Both the position numbers and the translations under genes were made by a program. This document shows, one piece after another, positions 34,405 through 43,136 of a stretch of 64,000 bases of DNA. This DNA comes from JAGRKR01 sp041397725 (GTDB lineage Bacteria; Pseudomonadota; Alphaproteobacteria; Rhizobiales; Hyphomicrobiaceae): the NCBI GenBank assembly GCA_041397725.1, contig JAWKVZ010000009.1:1-64000 (forward strand), in the 5' to 3' direction. Position 1 is the first letter of the stretch, and each line of letters starts with the position of its first letter. The notes below the pieces were generated by a model. That model had not been told where the DNA came from and ran no database searches. It worked only from the letters and a program-made list of their open reading frames with translations.

Positions 34405-35199
34405 GCGTTTGCGGTCGGGATAGCTCGCCGCCATTCCGTCCCGTACGTCCTGTTGAATGCCGTATTGCGGGAAGGGATAGCGGAAGCCGTTCTTGGCGAG
34501 CGCCTCCATGCCGGCGATGGCGCGCGCCAGTTGCTCGGGCGGCAAGGCCATCAGCATCTCGTCGTCGAGCACGCCGCCATAACGGCGCTCGGCGAAGCAG
34601 GGGATGGACAGCGACGGCTCGCGCTTCGTCAGGGCCCGCCCCCAACTGTCGGCACACGCGCTCTCGCCCACCACCGACCAGTCGAAACGCTTGTAGCCCG
34701 CCCATTGCAGGCCGTTGATGAAGTACATCATGGCCCCCGGGGTCGCATAGAAGAGGGCGATATCCGGCGGATCGAGCCGGCCCGAGGCCAGCGGCGCCAC
34801 GGCGAGCGCCTCGAAGCGCCCGTCGGGTACGCAGTGCATGGCCGACTGATGGGCGGCGGCATCCGTCGGGGTCTCGAACCACACGCCCACCATGTGCTGG
34901 CCGGACTGCCACTTCGGGTCCTTGGCGCGACCGAGACCGACGACCGCCCGGCACTGGGCGCCCACGAGATCGTCGGCTGTGATGCCGACCGTCCAGCCGA
35001 GGCGGGCCGCCTGCGCGACCACCTGGTCGAGCGTGTGGACCGATTTCGGGCGGCGGATGCGCGCAATGGCCTCCATCTCCGCGCGGTTCTCGAAGAGCTT
35101 CATGCCGAAGGGGATCGAGCGCAGCCGCAAGAGCCGCTCGAGGCTTGCGACGAGCGCGCTCCAATCGGTGTCGAGCGTGGCGGCGGGTGATGGCGACAT
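34402..35199 (-). CDS. DUF169 domain protein
   Basis: A 265-residue protein resembling DUF169 (PF02596): an N-terminal helical start, then IPFGMKLFEN, a central CRAVVGLGRA segment with a conserved Cys, PDIALFYATPGAMMYFINGLQW, and a late ACADSWGRAL and IPCFAERRYGG with further Cys. The family is found in archaea and bacteria; no function is established, and conserved cysteines suggest metal binding. GGAG lies eight bases upstream of the ATG at 35199. It is a monocistronic gene between the RTX terminator and the coiled-coil gene. Confidence 0.82.
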   Translation of the reverse strand: MSPSPAATLDTDWSALVASLERLLRLRSIPFGMKLFENRAEMEAIARIRRPKSVHTLDQVVAQAARLGWTVGITADDLVGAQCRAVVGLGRAKDPKWQSGQHMVGVWFETPTDAAAHQSAMHCVPDGRFEALAVAPLASGRLDPPDIALFYATPGAMMYFINGLQWAGYKRFDWSVVGESACADSWGRALTKREPSLSIPCFAERRYGGVLDDEMLMALPPEQLARAIAGMEALAKNGFRYPFPQYGIQQDVRDGMAASYPDRKR

Positions 35200-35286
35200 C
35201 GTAGGCGCTCCATGACTGCTGGCGTCCGGGTCCGAGTGTGGGTGGCCGGAGCCGGCAGCGTCAAGGCGCAGGGTGTCGCCGCGCGG

Positions 35287-36624
35287 CTAGCTCGTCGGGC
35301 GGCCGAGCTTGCGTGTGAGGTTCTCGAACTCCCGCCGCAGCTCCTCGTTCTCGAAGATCTGGTCGAAGATCGGCGCCTCGAGCTTCTGGATGGCCTCGAA
35401 GGAGGCGTCGCTGTCACGCATCAAGGCGCGGAGCTGGAAGCTCGCCTCGACCGTCTCGTAGGTATTATCGGCGATGCGCAGGTCGTGCATGGCCCGGGCG
35501 CGGGCCTTGGCGAGCTGTTCGCGCTGCTGCAACAGATAGCTGCGATACATCGCGGCGCCACGCTGGGCGATGTCCTGCGAGCGCAGGTTCGCCTCCAGCG
35601 CGCGCTGCTGGTCGGGCCGGTTCTTGGATTTCAGCAGCTGCTTGGTCTTGGCCCGCGCCTTCTGCACGTCCTTCTCGATGGCGGCGAGGCGCGGCAGGTA
35701 GGTCTTGTCGATCTTGGCGATGAGCTGGTTCTGGCCGTGCACGAGCATGGCGAAGAGCGCCGCATGCATGGCGAAGTACTTGCGCGCTGCGGCGAGATTG
35801 CCCGAGTTGGCGCCGACGAGCTTGGCAAGCTGCTGATCGATCAGGCGCGCGGCGTTGAACGAGGCGACGAGGCGCACGAGATCGCCGGAAAGCACGCTGT
35901 CGAGCAGGAGGTCGATCTGCTCGGGCGACATCTTGATGCCGGACTTGGTGAGCGCGGTCTGGATCTCGCCCTTGGCCTTCTTGATCTCGTCCTTGTTGAA
36001 GACGATGCGCTTCTCGGCGTCGGCAATCTCCTTGTCCAGGCTCTCGACGGTATCGGTCAGGATGCCCGGCAGGAGCGCGTCCTTGGGCGCGGTGAGCCGC
36101 TTCTCGCGCAGCTTGGCAATGAGGTCATCGATCTCGCGGATGGCCTTGCGGCGCGCCTCGATGCGCTTCTGCACATCGACGATGGGCAGGTCCGTGACGA
36201 TGCCGAGGGCGGCGTCGAGCAGCTCCTGGATCTTGCGCTCGCGGTCCTCCTTCGTCTCCGTCCAGATCGGCGTGACGAGGAAATCGTCCTTGCTCGGCAA
36301 CTTGCGGGCGTCGGCGCGCTGGCGGGCGGTGTCCTGCAGGATGGCGTCGATGGCGCGCATGAGCTTGCGTGCCTGCTCGTAGGCCGGGTCGCCCTCGCGC
36401 GGGTCGGCCGGGCTCGCGGGCGCAGCCGCGGGCGGAGCCGGAGCCGGTTTCGCCGCCTTGTCCGTCTTCGACGTATCGGCAACCCGCGCCGGCTGACGCG
36501 AGCCGCCGAGCATCTCGGCGATCGGGTCGCCGCGCCTGTCGCGCCGGCTCTCCTCGGCTGCCGCAAGTGCCGACAGCGACACCAGGGAGGCCGCAAGCAC
36601 GACGCCCGTCAGAACTGGCCGCAT
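35287..36624 (-). CDS. Exported coiled-coil protein of unknown function
   Basis: A 445-residue protein. A signal peptide is clear (MRPVLTGVVLAASLVSLSALAAAEE), with GGGAG eight bases before the ATG. A Pro/Ala linker (about 55-75) precedes nearly 370 residues of heptad-like, Lys/Glu/Leu-rich helix, for example EKRIVFNKDEIKKAKGEI and KDVQKARAKTKQLLKSK. No enzyme motif is present. It probably forms an elongated periplasmic or cell-surface structure. I do not recognise the family. It diverges from the small exported protein gene across 232 bases, and its 88-base upstream neighbour on the same strand downstream is the DUF169 gene, so co-transcription is possible. Confidence 0.8.
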   Translation of the reverse strand: MRPVLTGVVLAASLVSLSALAAAEESRRDRRGDPIAEMLGGSRQPARVADTSKTDKAAKPAPAPPAAAPASPADPREGDPAYEQARKLMRAIDAILQDTARQRADARKLPSKDDFLVTPIWTETKEDRERKIQELLDAALGIVTDLPIVDVQKRIEARRKAIREIDDLIAKLREKRLTAPKDALLPGILTDTVESLDKEIADAEKRIVFNKDEIKKAKGEIQTALTKSGIKMSPEQIDLLLDSVLSGDLVRLVASFNAARLIDQQLAKLVGANSGNLAAARKYFAMHAALFAMLVHGQNQLIAKIDKTYLPRLAAIEKDVQKARAKTKQLLKSKNRPDQQRALEANLRSQDIAQRGAAMYRSYLLQQREQLAKARARAMHDLRIADNTYETVEASFQLRALMRDSDASFEAIQKLEAPIFDQIFENEELRREFENLTRKLGRPTS

Positions 36625-36856
36625 GGTTTTTCTCCCGCCCAAGCGCACCTCTGCTCGCTGATAAATGGGGCCATTCGATGGTGTTTTCCATGGGGAGCGG
36701 CGATAGGGTTTCCGCAATTCGGCCCAGCTTGTGGGATTCCTGCGTGCAGAGCGCGCGATTTCCGCGCCCGTCGGCGCCGCGGCAAGGCCTTCGCAAGTCG
36801 TCGTGGGGTCAGTATGGTGGGCCGCCCGGCTCCCGACGCAGCCACGGAGCATTGGA

Positions 36857-37366
36857 ATGAACGCCATTTTCCGACACGCCCGCAGGGCTCTGGCCGGTCT
36901 GCTCGTGCTGCTCGCCCTGGCGGCGGCCGGGCCTGAGCCGGTCCGCGCGGCCGAGGTGCCGAGCAAGCGCCTCATCGACATCTACGTGAAATCGACGCTG
37001 CTCGCCTTCAACGATGCCAATATCACCGGCAACTATTCGGTCTTCTGGGCGCGGCTGTCGAAGGTCTTCCGCGACCAGTATCCGGTCGAGCGCTTCAAGG
37101 AGATCTTCAAGGCCTTCCACGACCAGAAGATCGACATCGGCCCCATCGTCGTCGAGGATGTCGTGCTCACCACGCCGCCGAGCATCGGCGCCGACGGCGT
37201 GCTGGCGGTGATCGGCGTCTTCGAGACGCGCCCGAGCCGGGTGTACTTCGACCTCGGCTACATCCGCTCGGACGGGGACTGGCGCCTCATCCACATCAAC
37301 GTCAACGTCAAGCCGGCCGAGGCGCAGGGAGATGTCCCGCCGGCCCGCCAGACCAGGGACCGCTGA
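36857..37366 (+). CDS. Small exported protein, unknown function, coupled to isovaleryl-CoA dehydrogenase
   Basis: A 169-residue protein with a signal peptide (ALAGLLVLLALAAAGPEPVRA). The mature part has LLAFNDANITGNYSVFWARLS, a cluster of aromatic residues, and ends in a beta-rich YFDLGYIRSDGDWRLIHINVNV segment. This layout suggests an NTF2-like or DUF4864-like alpha+beta fold, but I cannot name a function. GGAG lies before the ATG at 36857. Its TGA is two bases from the ATG of the acyl-CoA dehydrogenase gene, so they share an operon although one product is exported and the other cytosolic. Confidence 0.75.
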   Translation: MNAIFRHARRALAGLLVLLALAAAGPEPVRAAEVPSKRLIDIYVKSTLLAFNDANITGNYSVFWARLSKVFRDQYPVERFKEIFKAFHDQKIDIGPIVVEDVVLTTPPSIGADGVLAVIGVFETRPSRVYFDLGYIRSDGDWRLIHINVNVKPAEAQGDVPPARQTRDR

Positions 37367-37368
37367 CC

Positions 37369-38544
37369 ATGAGCCTGCCGAACGCCTATCCCACCCTCGA
37401 TTTCGGGCTCGGCGAGGTCGCCGACATGCTGCGCGACCAGGTGCGCGCCTTCGTCTCCGACGAGGTGGCGCCGCTCGCCGCCGAGATCGACCGCACGGAC
37501 GAGTTCCCGCGGCATCTCTGGCCGAAGATGGGCGCCCTCGGCCTGCACGGCATCACGGTGGAGCCGGAGTTCGGCGGCTCTGGCCTCGGCTATCTCGAGC
37601 ACGTGGTGGCCATGGAGGAGGTGAGCCGCGGCTCCGCCTCCGTCGGCCTCTCCTACGGCGCCCACTCGAACCTGTGCGTCAACCAGATCCGCCGCAACGG
37701 CAGCCCCGAGCAGAAGCGCCGCTACCTGCCGAAGCTCATCTCGGGCGAGCACCTGGGCGGCCTCGCCATGTCGGAGCCGGGCGCGGGCTCCGACGTCGTC
37801 TCCATGACGCTGCGGGCCGAGAAGACGGGCGACCGCTACGTTCTCAACGGCACGAAGATGTGGATCACCAACGGCCCCGGCGGCGACGTCATCGTCGTCT
37901 ACGCCAAGACCGATCCGGCCGCCGGCCCCCGCGGCATCACCGCCTTCATCGTCGAGACGGGCTTCAAGGGCTTCCGCGTGGCGCAGAAGCTCGACAAGCT
38001 CGGCATGCGCGGCTCCAACACGGGCGAGCTGGTGTTCGAGGACTGCGAGGTGCCGGAGGAGAACGTGCTCGGCGCGCTCGGCGCGGGCGTCAACGTGCTG
38101 ATGAGCGGCCTCGACTACGAGCGCGCGGTGCTGGCGGCGGGGCCCATCGGCATCATGCAGGCGGCGCTCGACCTCGTGCTGCCCCACATCCACGAGCGCC
38201 GCCAGTTCGGCCAGCCCATCGGCGAGTTCCAGCTCGTGCAGGGCAAGGTGGCGGACATGTACACGTCGATGAACGCCTGCCGGGCCTATGTCTACGCCGT
38301 GGCGCGCGCCTGCGACCGCGGCGAGACCACGCGCAAGGACGCGGCCGGCGCCATCCTCTACGCGGCCGAGAAGGCGACGCAGGTGGCGCTCGACGCCATC
38401 CAGCTCCTGGGCGGCACGGGCTACGTCAACGACACCGCGGCCGGCCGGCTGCTGCGCGACGCCAAGCTCTACGAGATCGGCGCCGGCACCAGCGAGATCC
38501 GCCGCATGCTCATCGGCCGCGAGATTTTCAAGGAGACGGGGTAG
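37369..38544 (+). CDS. ivd: Isovaleryl-CoA dehydrogenase
   Basis: A 391-residue flavoprotein of the acyl-CoA dehydrogenase family that oxidises isovaleryl-CoA to 3-methylcrotonyl-CoA in leucine breakdown, passing electrons to ETF. Family signatures are AMSEPGAGSDVVSM (132-145), the FAD-contact WITNGPGGDV, the QLLGGTGYVNDTAAGRLLRDAKLYEIGAGTSEI C-terminal block and, decisive for the isovaleryl subtype, the catalytic Glu in SGLDYERAVLAAGP (E251) instead of the C-terminal Glu of most relatives. Methylcrotonyl-CoA carboxylase genes, often adjacent, are not in this window. Translation may be coupled to the small exported protein two bases upstream. Confidence 0.93.
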   Translation: MSLPNAYPTLDFGLGEVADMLRDQVRAFVSDEVAPLAAEIDRTDEFPRHLWPKMGALGLHGITVEPEFGGSGLGYLEHVVAMEEVSRGSASVGLSYGAHSNLCVNQIRRNGSPEQKRRYLPKLISGEHLGGLAMSEPGAGSDVVSMTLRAEKTGDRYVLNGTKMWITNGPGGDVIVVYAKTDPAAGPRGITAFIVETGFKGFRVAQKLDKLGMRGSNTGELVFEDCEVPEENVLGALGAGVNVLMSGLDYERAVLAAGPIGIMQAALDLVLPHIHERRQFGQPIGEFQLVQGKVADMYTSMNACRAYVYAVARACDRGETTRKDAAGAILYAAEKATQVALDAIQLLGGTGYVNDTAAGRLLRDAKLYEIGAGTSEIRRMLIGREIFKETG

Positions 38545-38714
38545 GGGGGGAAGTTGCATCTATGCAGGAGGCGACATGCGCTACACCGGCGTTGACGCGG
38601 CCAAGCCGCCAAAGCGGGGAGGCAGTATTGCGCAGTCGGGGCATGGCCTCCAAATCGTTCAAGACCATGCGTGCTACCTAGGTATCCCGCAAACAATACG
38701 TTCCCATCGTTTTA

Positions 38715-39593
38715 ATGGTGGCGGTTCATATGGCGAGGTCGCCGACCAAAGACTCCTGGCGCAGAGATCCAGCGACGGACGCACAAAGGCGGCGGCTGGC
38801 TGAGGAAGGCATTCATTGCCCTCCAAACGCGACTAAAGGTGAAGCGTCTGACCTCATATCGGCGACTGTGACCGCAGATGCCGATGAGCTTGCTATGTTG
38901 AAATTCTTTGGTGTGTCACTCCCTCGTGGCGCCACGCAGTTGGATTTTCGTAGAGCGAGCGCGTCCATCTTTGCCGATCCGTCCAATGTCGAGAAGTGGA
39001 AGCATCGTCCAGCCACGAAGGAGCAACGTGACACGATCACGTTCGTGGAGGGTAAGGTGCCGGCTGGCATTACACATCATGATGCTGAGAAGCGCATCTG
39101 GGACTATGAGGACAACCCAGAACTCGCTGGGAGAGCTGAGGCGGCCCGGGATGCTCACGATGCAGCAGAGTGGCGTGAAGACACCATTCGGGGAATTCAC
39201 GACACACTGAAGGATTCCGATGGGATGTACGGCATCAAGCGTGTCAGCCTCGCATTGGTGAGGCGAGCTATTGCAGAATGGGAAGAAGAAGATAGCAAAA
39301 CGCTTGAGCAGCTTGAAAATATTGATCACTTTGAGGAAAGACTTGCTGAGCGCATTCGGGCGATAGACCCATCGAAGGCGACAAAGGAGTTTGAGCGCAT
39401 GCCGGACTACTTTCGCCCATGGGTCATTTCAATAAACTGCAGTACGTTGCCTTCGTATGCCGAACCAAATTCGATAGGTCTGTCGACGGCAATCAGCGGG
39501 GCAACGTCGAAGAATGGTGGCGGCAGTGGTGGTGCAGGAGTGATTGTTGTGGTCGGGGCGGTCATCGCCATACTAGCTTGGTGGTTGTGGTAG
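38715..39593 (+). CDS. Low-GC orphan protein with three degenerate motif repeats and C-terminal TM helix
   Basis: A 292-residue protein that I do not recognise. Three related segments occur in the first half: RRRLAEEGIHCPPNATKGEA (about 26-45), FFGVSLPRGATQLDFRRA (about 64-81) and FVEGKVPAGITHHDAEKR (about 110-127). Each has a helix, a short P-x-x-(I/A)T turn and a second helix. A charged helical middle follows (EEEDSKTLEQLENIDHFEERLAERI), then a Gly-rich linker and a C-terminal hydrophobic tail (AGVIVVVGAVIAILAWWLW). It could be a tail-anchored membrane protein. Base composition is clearly more AT-rich than the neighbours, a sign of transfer. The start could be the ATG at 38730. Confidence 0.65.
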   Translation: MVAVHMARSPTKDSWRRDPATDAQRRRLAEEGIHCPPNATKGEASDLISATVTADADELAMLKFFGVSLPRGATQLDFRRASASIFADPSNVEKWKHRPATKEQRDTITFVEGKVPAGITHHDAEKRIWDYEDNPELAGRAEAARDAHDAAEWREDTIRGIHDTLKDSDGMYGIKRVSLALVRRAIAEWEEEDSKTLEQLENIDHFEERLAERIRAIDPSKATKEFERMPDYFRPWVISINCSTLPSYAEPNSIGLSTAISGATSKNGGGSGGAGVIVVVGAVIAILAWWLW

Positions 39594-39906
39594 GCGCAGG
39601 ATAGCTCTCAACGGCCACCGAAGTTGGGGAAGAAGCAGGAGAGACAATCAAGTAGCTAGCTTTTGTCTTAGAATGCGATAGCTCTATCCCGCTTCGTTCG
39701 GACGCTGACATCGTCGATCATTGAGCTATTGCAGGCTCATGGTTTAAGGTCGCGCCTGACGTCAGGCAGTTCACTGTCGGCGTCGGGTACACTCCCATCA
39801 TAGCCTTGAGCGCACGATACGGCCGAGCATAGGCTCCGGATAATATCCGCTTCCACCGCCAAGCCATCCGCACCAGCCCAAGAACGCCTCCGCCGCCCCT
39901 TCCCCC
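39594..39906. other. Gene-free AT-richer spacer
   Basis: Continues the low-GC tract after the orphan gene. It contains a perfect 14-bp palindrome, GCCTGACGTCAGGC, at 39754-39767. No tRNA, gene or direct repeat was recognised. It may hold the transcription stops of the orphan gene and of the convergent minus-strand operon. Confidence 0.5.
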
Positions 39907-40845
39907 TCAACTCGCGCTGTCCGGATAGTCCTTCCACACGCTCGGCTCGAGCTTGAAGTGGGTCGCGGGCGGGTAGGTGGCGAGCCAGTGGTCGGTGCAC
40001 TCGCGGCCCGTGGGGTTCCACAGGCGGGGCAGCGCCGCCAGCTCGTCGAGGAACTCGTCGAGAAGCTGCATGCGGTTGCACCAGCCGATGAAGCGCGGGT
40101 TCAGGTACAGGGCGAAGCAGCGCCCGCGCCGGTACTGCGCGGCAAGCTCGGCCCGCCAGTTGCGCGCCATCATGTCCGTGGTCTCGAGGCCCGAGCCCTG
40201 CTGCGGGAACATCGAGAAGAACTGATCGTCGTAGTGATAGTAGTAAGGCAGCGCCACGATGGTGCGGCGGCTCGCGTAGTCGGGGCAGCAGTAGTGCGGC
40301 GCGTCGTCGGCGAGGCCGGGGCCCATGTAGCGGTAGCCGCCGTCGATGAGCAGCGACAGCGTGCTCTCGCTGATGGCGCCGGTGGCGAAGGCGTCGTTCT
40401 GGCGCGGCAGCGCGAACCAGCCGTCGGGGCGCTGGCCGACCACCTCGCCGATGATCTCGGTGGTGAGCGCGAGGCGGGCCGCCTCGTCGTCGCGGGCGAG
40501 CTTGCTCACGTCCTCGTGGCGCAGGCCCAGCGCGGCGATCTCGTGGCCGGCGGCGGCGACCTCGCGGATGCGCGCGGGCCAGACGCGGGCCATGGCGGCC
40601 GGCACCGTGAAGGTGGCCTTGAGCCGGCGTTTCGCCAGCGCCTCCAGCATGAGGTCGAGCCCTTCGCCCATGGTGAACTGGGCGCGGCCGGTGGCGAGGT
40701 CGGCCGGGCGCAGGCCATCGGCGTGCTCGGCGTCGGTCAGGGCCACGAAGATCATGGCGCAGCACTGGGCCTTGCCGGGCCAGCGGACATCGGCGTCCGC
40801 CATGGCGATCTCGTCGCTCAGGGTGTAGCGGTCCTTCCAGGGCAT
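39907..40845 (-). CDS. NodB-fold deacetylase-like protein with degraded metal site
   Basis: A 312-residue protein related to the PuuE-type branch of polysaccharide deacetylases. The frame of the fold is there (KATFTVPAAMARVWPARIREVAAAGHEIAALGLRH), but the metal-binding residues are not: motif 1 reads ALTDAEHA (D38, E40) and motif 2 reads GHEIAALGLRH, with L106 where the first His of the HxxxH pair belongs. It is the last gene of a three-gene minus-strand operon and starts 19 bases after the intact deacetylase. GGAGG lies ten bases upstream. It may be an inactive partner of the intact enzyme or have a changed mechanism. Confidence 0.82.
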   Translation of the reverse strand: MPWKDRYTLSDEIAMADADVRWPGKAQCCAMIFVALTDAEHADGLRPADLATGRAQFTMGEGLDLMLEALAKRRLKATFTVPAAMARVWPARIREVAAAGHEIAALGLRHEDVSKLARDDEAARLALTTEIIGEVVGQRPDGWFALPRQNDAFATGAISESTLSLLIDGGYRYMGPGLADDAPHYCCPDYASRRTIVALPYYYHYDDQFFSMFPQQGSGLETTDMMARNWRAELAAQYRRGRCFALYLNPRFIGWCNRMQLLDEFLDELAALPRLWNPTGRECTDHWLATYPPATHFKLEPSVWKDYPDSAS

Positions 40846-40864
40846 GGGCGTCGGGCCTCCGGCG

Positions 40865-41761
40865 TCAGGCGAGGGTGTCTTTTTGCGGGGGATAGTGCGC
40901 GAGGCAGTGGCGGGCGACGTCCTCGCACGAGGGGAACCACACGCCCGGCAGCGTCTTCATGCGCGTGATCAGGCGATCGAGCATGTCGATGCGCAGCGCG
41001 CGGCCGGAAATGAAGGGGTGCAGGACGACATTGTAGTAGCCGCCGCGCAGGTACTGGTGGCGGAAGCCGGCCCACCACATCTCCAGCACGCGGTCGGGGT
41101 CGGAGAGCTTCTGGGCGAGGTTGACGCTCTCGAGCCAGCCGAAGTTGTAGTACATGGCGTCGTCGATGGAGTAGTGCCACGGCAACTCGACGAGCACGTT
41201 CTTGCCGGTCTGGTCGACGAGGTAATAGGGCAGGTGGCTGGCGCTGGCGTGGCCGTGCGAGCGGTAGATGTAGCCCTCGCGGCGCAAGAGGCCGGCGGTG
41301 TGGCTGGAGCGCGTGCCGACGGGGCGGCGGCCGTAGATGCGGGTGAGCGCGGCGGTGGCGCGCGTCAGGTGCGCCTCCTCGATGTCGGGCTCGGTGGGGA
41401 CGCGATGCTCCCACATGTGGTCGGCGATCTCGTGGCCGCTCTTCGTGATCTTGACCAGCGACTGCGGGTAGAGCTCGCAGATGCGCCCCGGCGTGAAGAA
41501 CGTGGCCTTCACCTTGTTGCGGTCGAACAGATCGATCAGCCGCCAGATGCCGACGCGCCCGCCGAACTCGCCCTTGGCGAGCTGCATGGGCGGCTCGTTG
41601 GCCATGCGCCGGCGCAGCATGGCGTCGTAATCGATGGTGAAGTTGACGGCGATGCGCGCGCCATCCGGCCAGTCGATGTGCGGGATCATCTGATGGCGCT
41701 CCGAAAAGGCGTGGGCAGCCTTCGTCAGCGCCTCGATGTCCGCCAGGTGTCCGTCACGCAT
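40865..41761 (-). CDS. NodB-fold polysaccharide deacetylase-family hydrolase (PuuE-like)
   Basis: A 298-residue cytoplasmic hydrolase. Motif 1 is FTIDYDAM (D44, D46) and motif 2 is GHEIADHMWEHR with the HxxxH metal pair H115 and H119; KATFFTPG and a late RGGYYNVVLHPF with a catalytic-type His also fit. This branch includes allantoinase PuuE and other cyclic or linear amidases rather than true polymer deacetylases. GGGAGG lies about six bases before the ATG at 41761. It sits between the flavin monooxygenase and the degenerate paralogue, so a shared catabolic route for a nitrogenous small molecule is likely. Substrate unknown. Confidence 0.87.
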   Translation of the reverse strand: MRDGHLADIEALTKAAHAFSERHQMIPHIDWPDGARIAVNFTIDYDAMLRRRMANEPPMQLAKGEFGGRVGIWRLIDLFDRNKVKATFFTPGRICELYPQSLVKITKSGHEIADHMWEHRVPTEPDIEEAHLTRATAALTRIYGRRPVGTRSSHTAGLLRREGYIYRSHGHASASHLPYYLVDQTGKNVLVELPWHYSIDDAMYYNFGWLESVNLAQKLSDPDRVLEMWWAGFRHQYLRGGYYNVVLHPFISGRALRIDMLDRLITRMKTLPGVWFPSCEDVARHCLAHYPPQKDTLA

Positions 41762-41835
41762 GCGCGCCTCCCCTTTGCAGCCCGGGCCGGGGAGAGGTTA
41801 GCGTCTTGGCGGCGGAATGCAACGGCGGTCCGGAC

Positions 41836-43035
41836 CTATTCTGTGACGTCGCGGGCGCCGGAGAGGCGCTTGCGGTAGTCCTCGGGAATGTCGCGGCCGG
41901 CGTCGCGGTAGGCCTTCTCGACGGCGCCGACGACGGGGCTGAAGATGGTCTTGCGGTTGTCGCGGCACCAGTCGCGCGAGGCAATGACCGTGTCGAGCGA
42001 GCCCTGGAAGCGCGGCATCACCCAGCGTGCGAACAGCTCGAAGCTCTTCATGGTGTCGGTGCGGTTGGCCCACTCGTGGGCGCGGAACATGACGCCGCCG
42101 ATGCCGCCCTCGCTCTTGTCGATGAGGCGCTGGATGCCGCGGGCCACGGTGTCCGGCGAGCCGACCAGGGTCGTGCCCATCTTGACGCCCTCGCGCAAGG
42201 GATCGTCGGAGCGCCCCGGCGGCCGGCCGAGGGTGTCCTCGAAATAGGTCACGGTCTCCTGGCGCTCGCCGTGGTGCACCTGCCGGAGCGCCTCCTCGTC
42301 GTCCTCGGCCGTGTGCATGTTGATGACGAGCCGCCACTCCTTGCGGTTCATCGTGCGGCCGTGCCGGGCGGCCTCCTGCTCGGCGATCTGCCACTGGCGG
42401 GCGAGCGCGTCGGGTCCCCCCGGCAGGCCGGCGCCGAGGGAGAGCACGGCGAGGCCGTACTTGCCGGCGGCGACCATGGCGGCAGGCGTCTGGGTGCTCG
42501 CCACGGCGATGGTGAAGCGCGGGTCGGTGTAGGGCGCCAGATGCAGGCGCGCCTCGCGCATCTCGAACCAGTCCGTCTTCATGGTCACGGGCTCCTGGCA
42601 GGCAAGCAGCCGCGTGATGGCGTCGAGGGATTCATCCATGCGCCGGCGCTGCGTCATGGGATCGATGGCCAGCATGTAGGCGTCCGAGACGAGTGCGCCG
42701 GGACCGCAACCCAGCATGGCGCGGCCGCGCGTCATGTGGTCGAGCTGCACCCAACGCTGCGCCACCATGAAGGGATGATGGTAGGGCAGGCTCGTCACGC
42801 CCGAGCCGAGCCGGATGTATTTCGTGCGCTCGGCGGCAGCGGCGATGACCAGCTCCGGAGAGGCGATGAGCTCCCAGCCCGCCGAATGGTGCTCGCCGAT
42901 CCAGGCCTCGTCGTAGCCGAGGTGGTCGAGCCACTCGATGAGCTCGATGTCACGACGGATGGCGAGGGTGGGATTGTCGCCGGCCCGGTGGAAGGGGGCG
43001 AGGAAGATGCCGAAAATCAGGCCCTTGTGTGCCAT
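41836..43035 (-). CDS. Luciferase-like (LLM class) flavin-dependent monooxygenase
   Basis: A 399-residue TIM-barrel flavoenzyme of the bacterial luciferase family, using FMNH2 and oxygen. Motifs are DIELIEWLDHLGYDEAWIGEHHSAGWE, IRLGSGVTSLPYHHPFMVAQRWVQLDHMTRGR and GVGCGPGALV-like LGCGPGALVSDAYMLAI. Length and motifs resemble limonene-monooxygenase-like members, but the substrate is open. It is the first gene of the operon with the two NodB-type proteins, 74 bases ahead of the intact one. A separate flavin reductase was not found nearby. Confidence 0.9.
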   Translation of the reverse strand: MAHKGLIFGIFLAPFHRAGDNPTLAIRRDIELIEWLDHLGYDEAWIGEHHSAGWELIASPELVIAAAAERTKYIRLGSGVTSLPYHHPFMVAQRWVQLDHMTRGRAMLGCGPGALVSDAYMLAIDPMTQRRRMDESLDAITRLLACQEPVTMKTDWFEMREARLHLAPYTDPRFTIAVASTQTPAAMVAAGKYGLAVLSLGAGLPGGPDALARQWQIAEQEAARHGRTMNRKEWRLVINMHTAEDDEEALRQVHHGERQETVTYFEDTLGRPPGRSDDPLREGVKMGTTLVGSPDTVARGIQRLIDKSEGGIGGVMFRAHEWANRTDTMKSFELFARWVMPRFQGSLDTVIASRDWCRDNRKTIFSPVVGAVEKAYRDAGRDIPEDYRKRLSGARDVTE

Positions 43036-43136
43036 GCCGTGCCTCGTTCGCTGCGCGAGAGTGCTCGCTTGAAACTAACCCGGCAGCTCTGATGGCATAC
43101 TTCCGGGCGTCCCGGAAGGGGAACGGGGCGCCGGCC

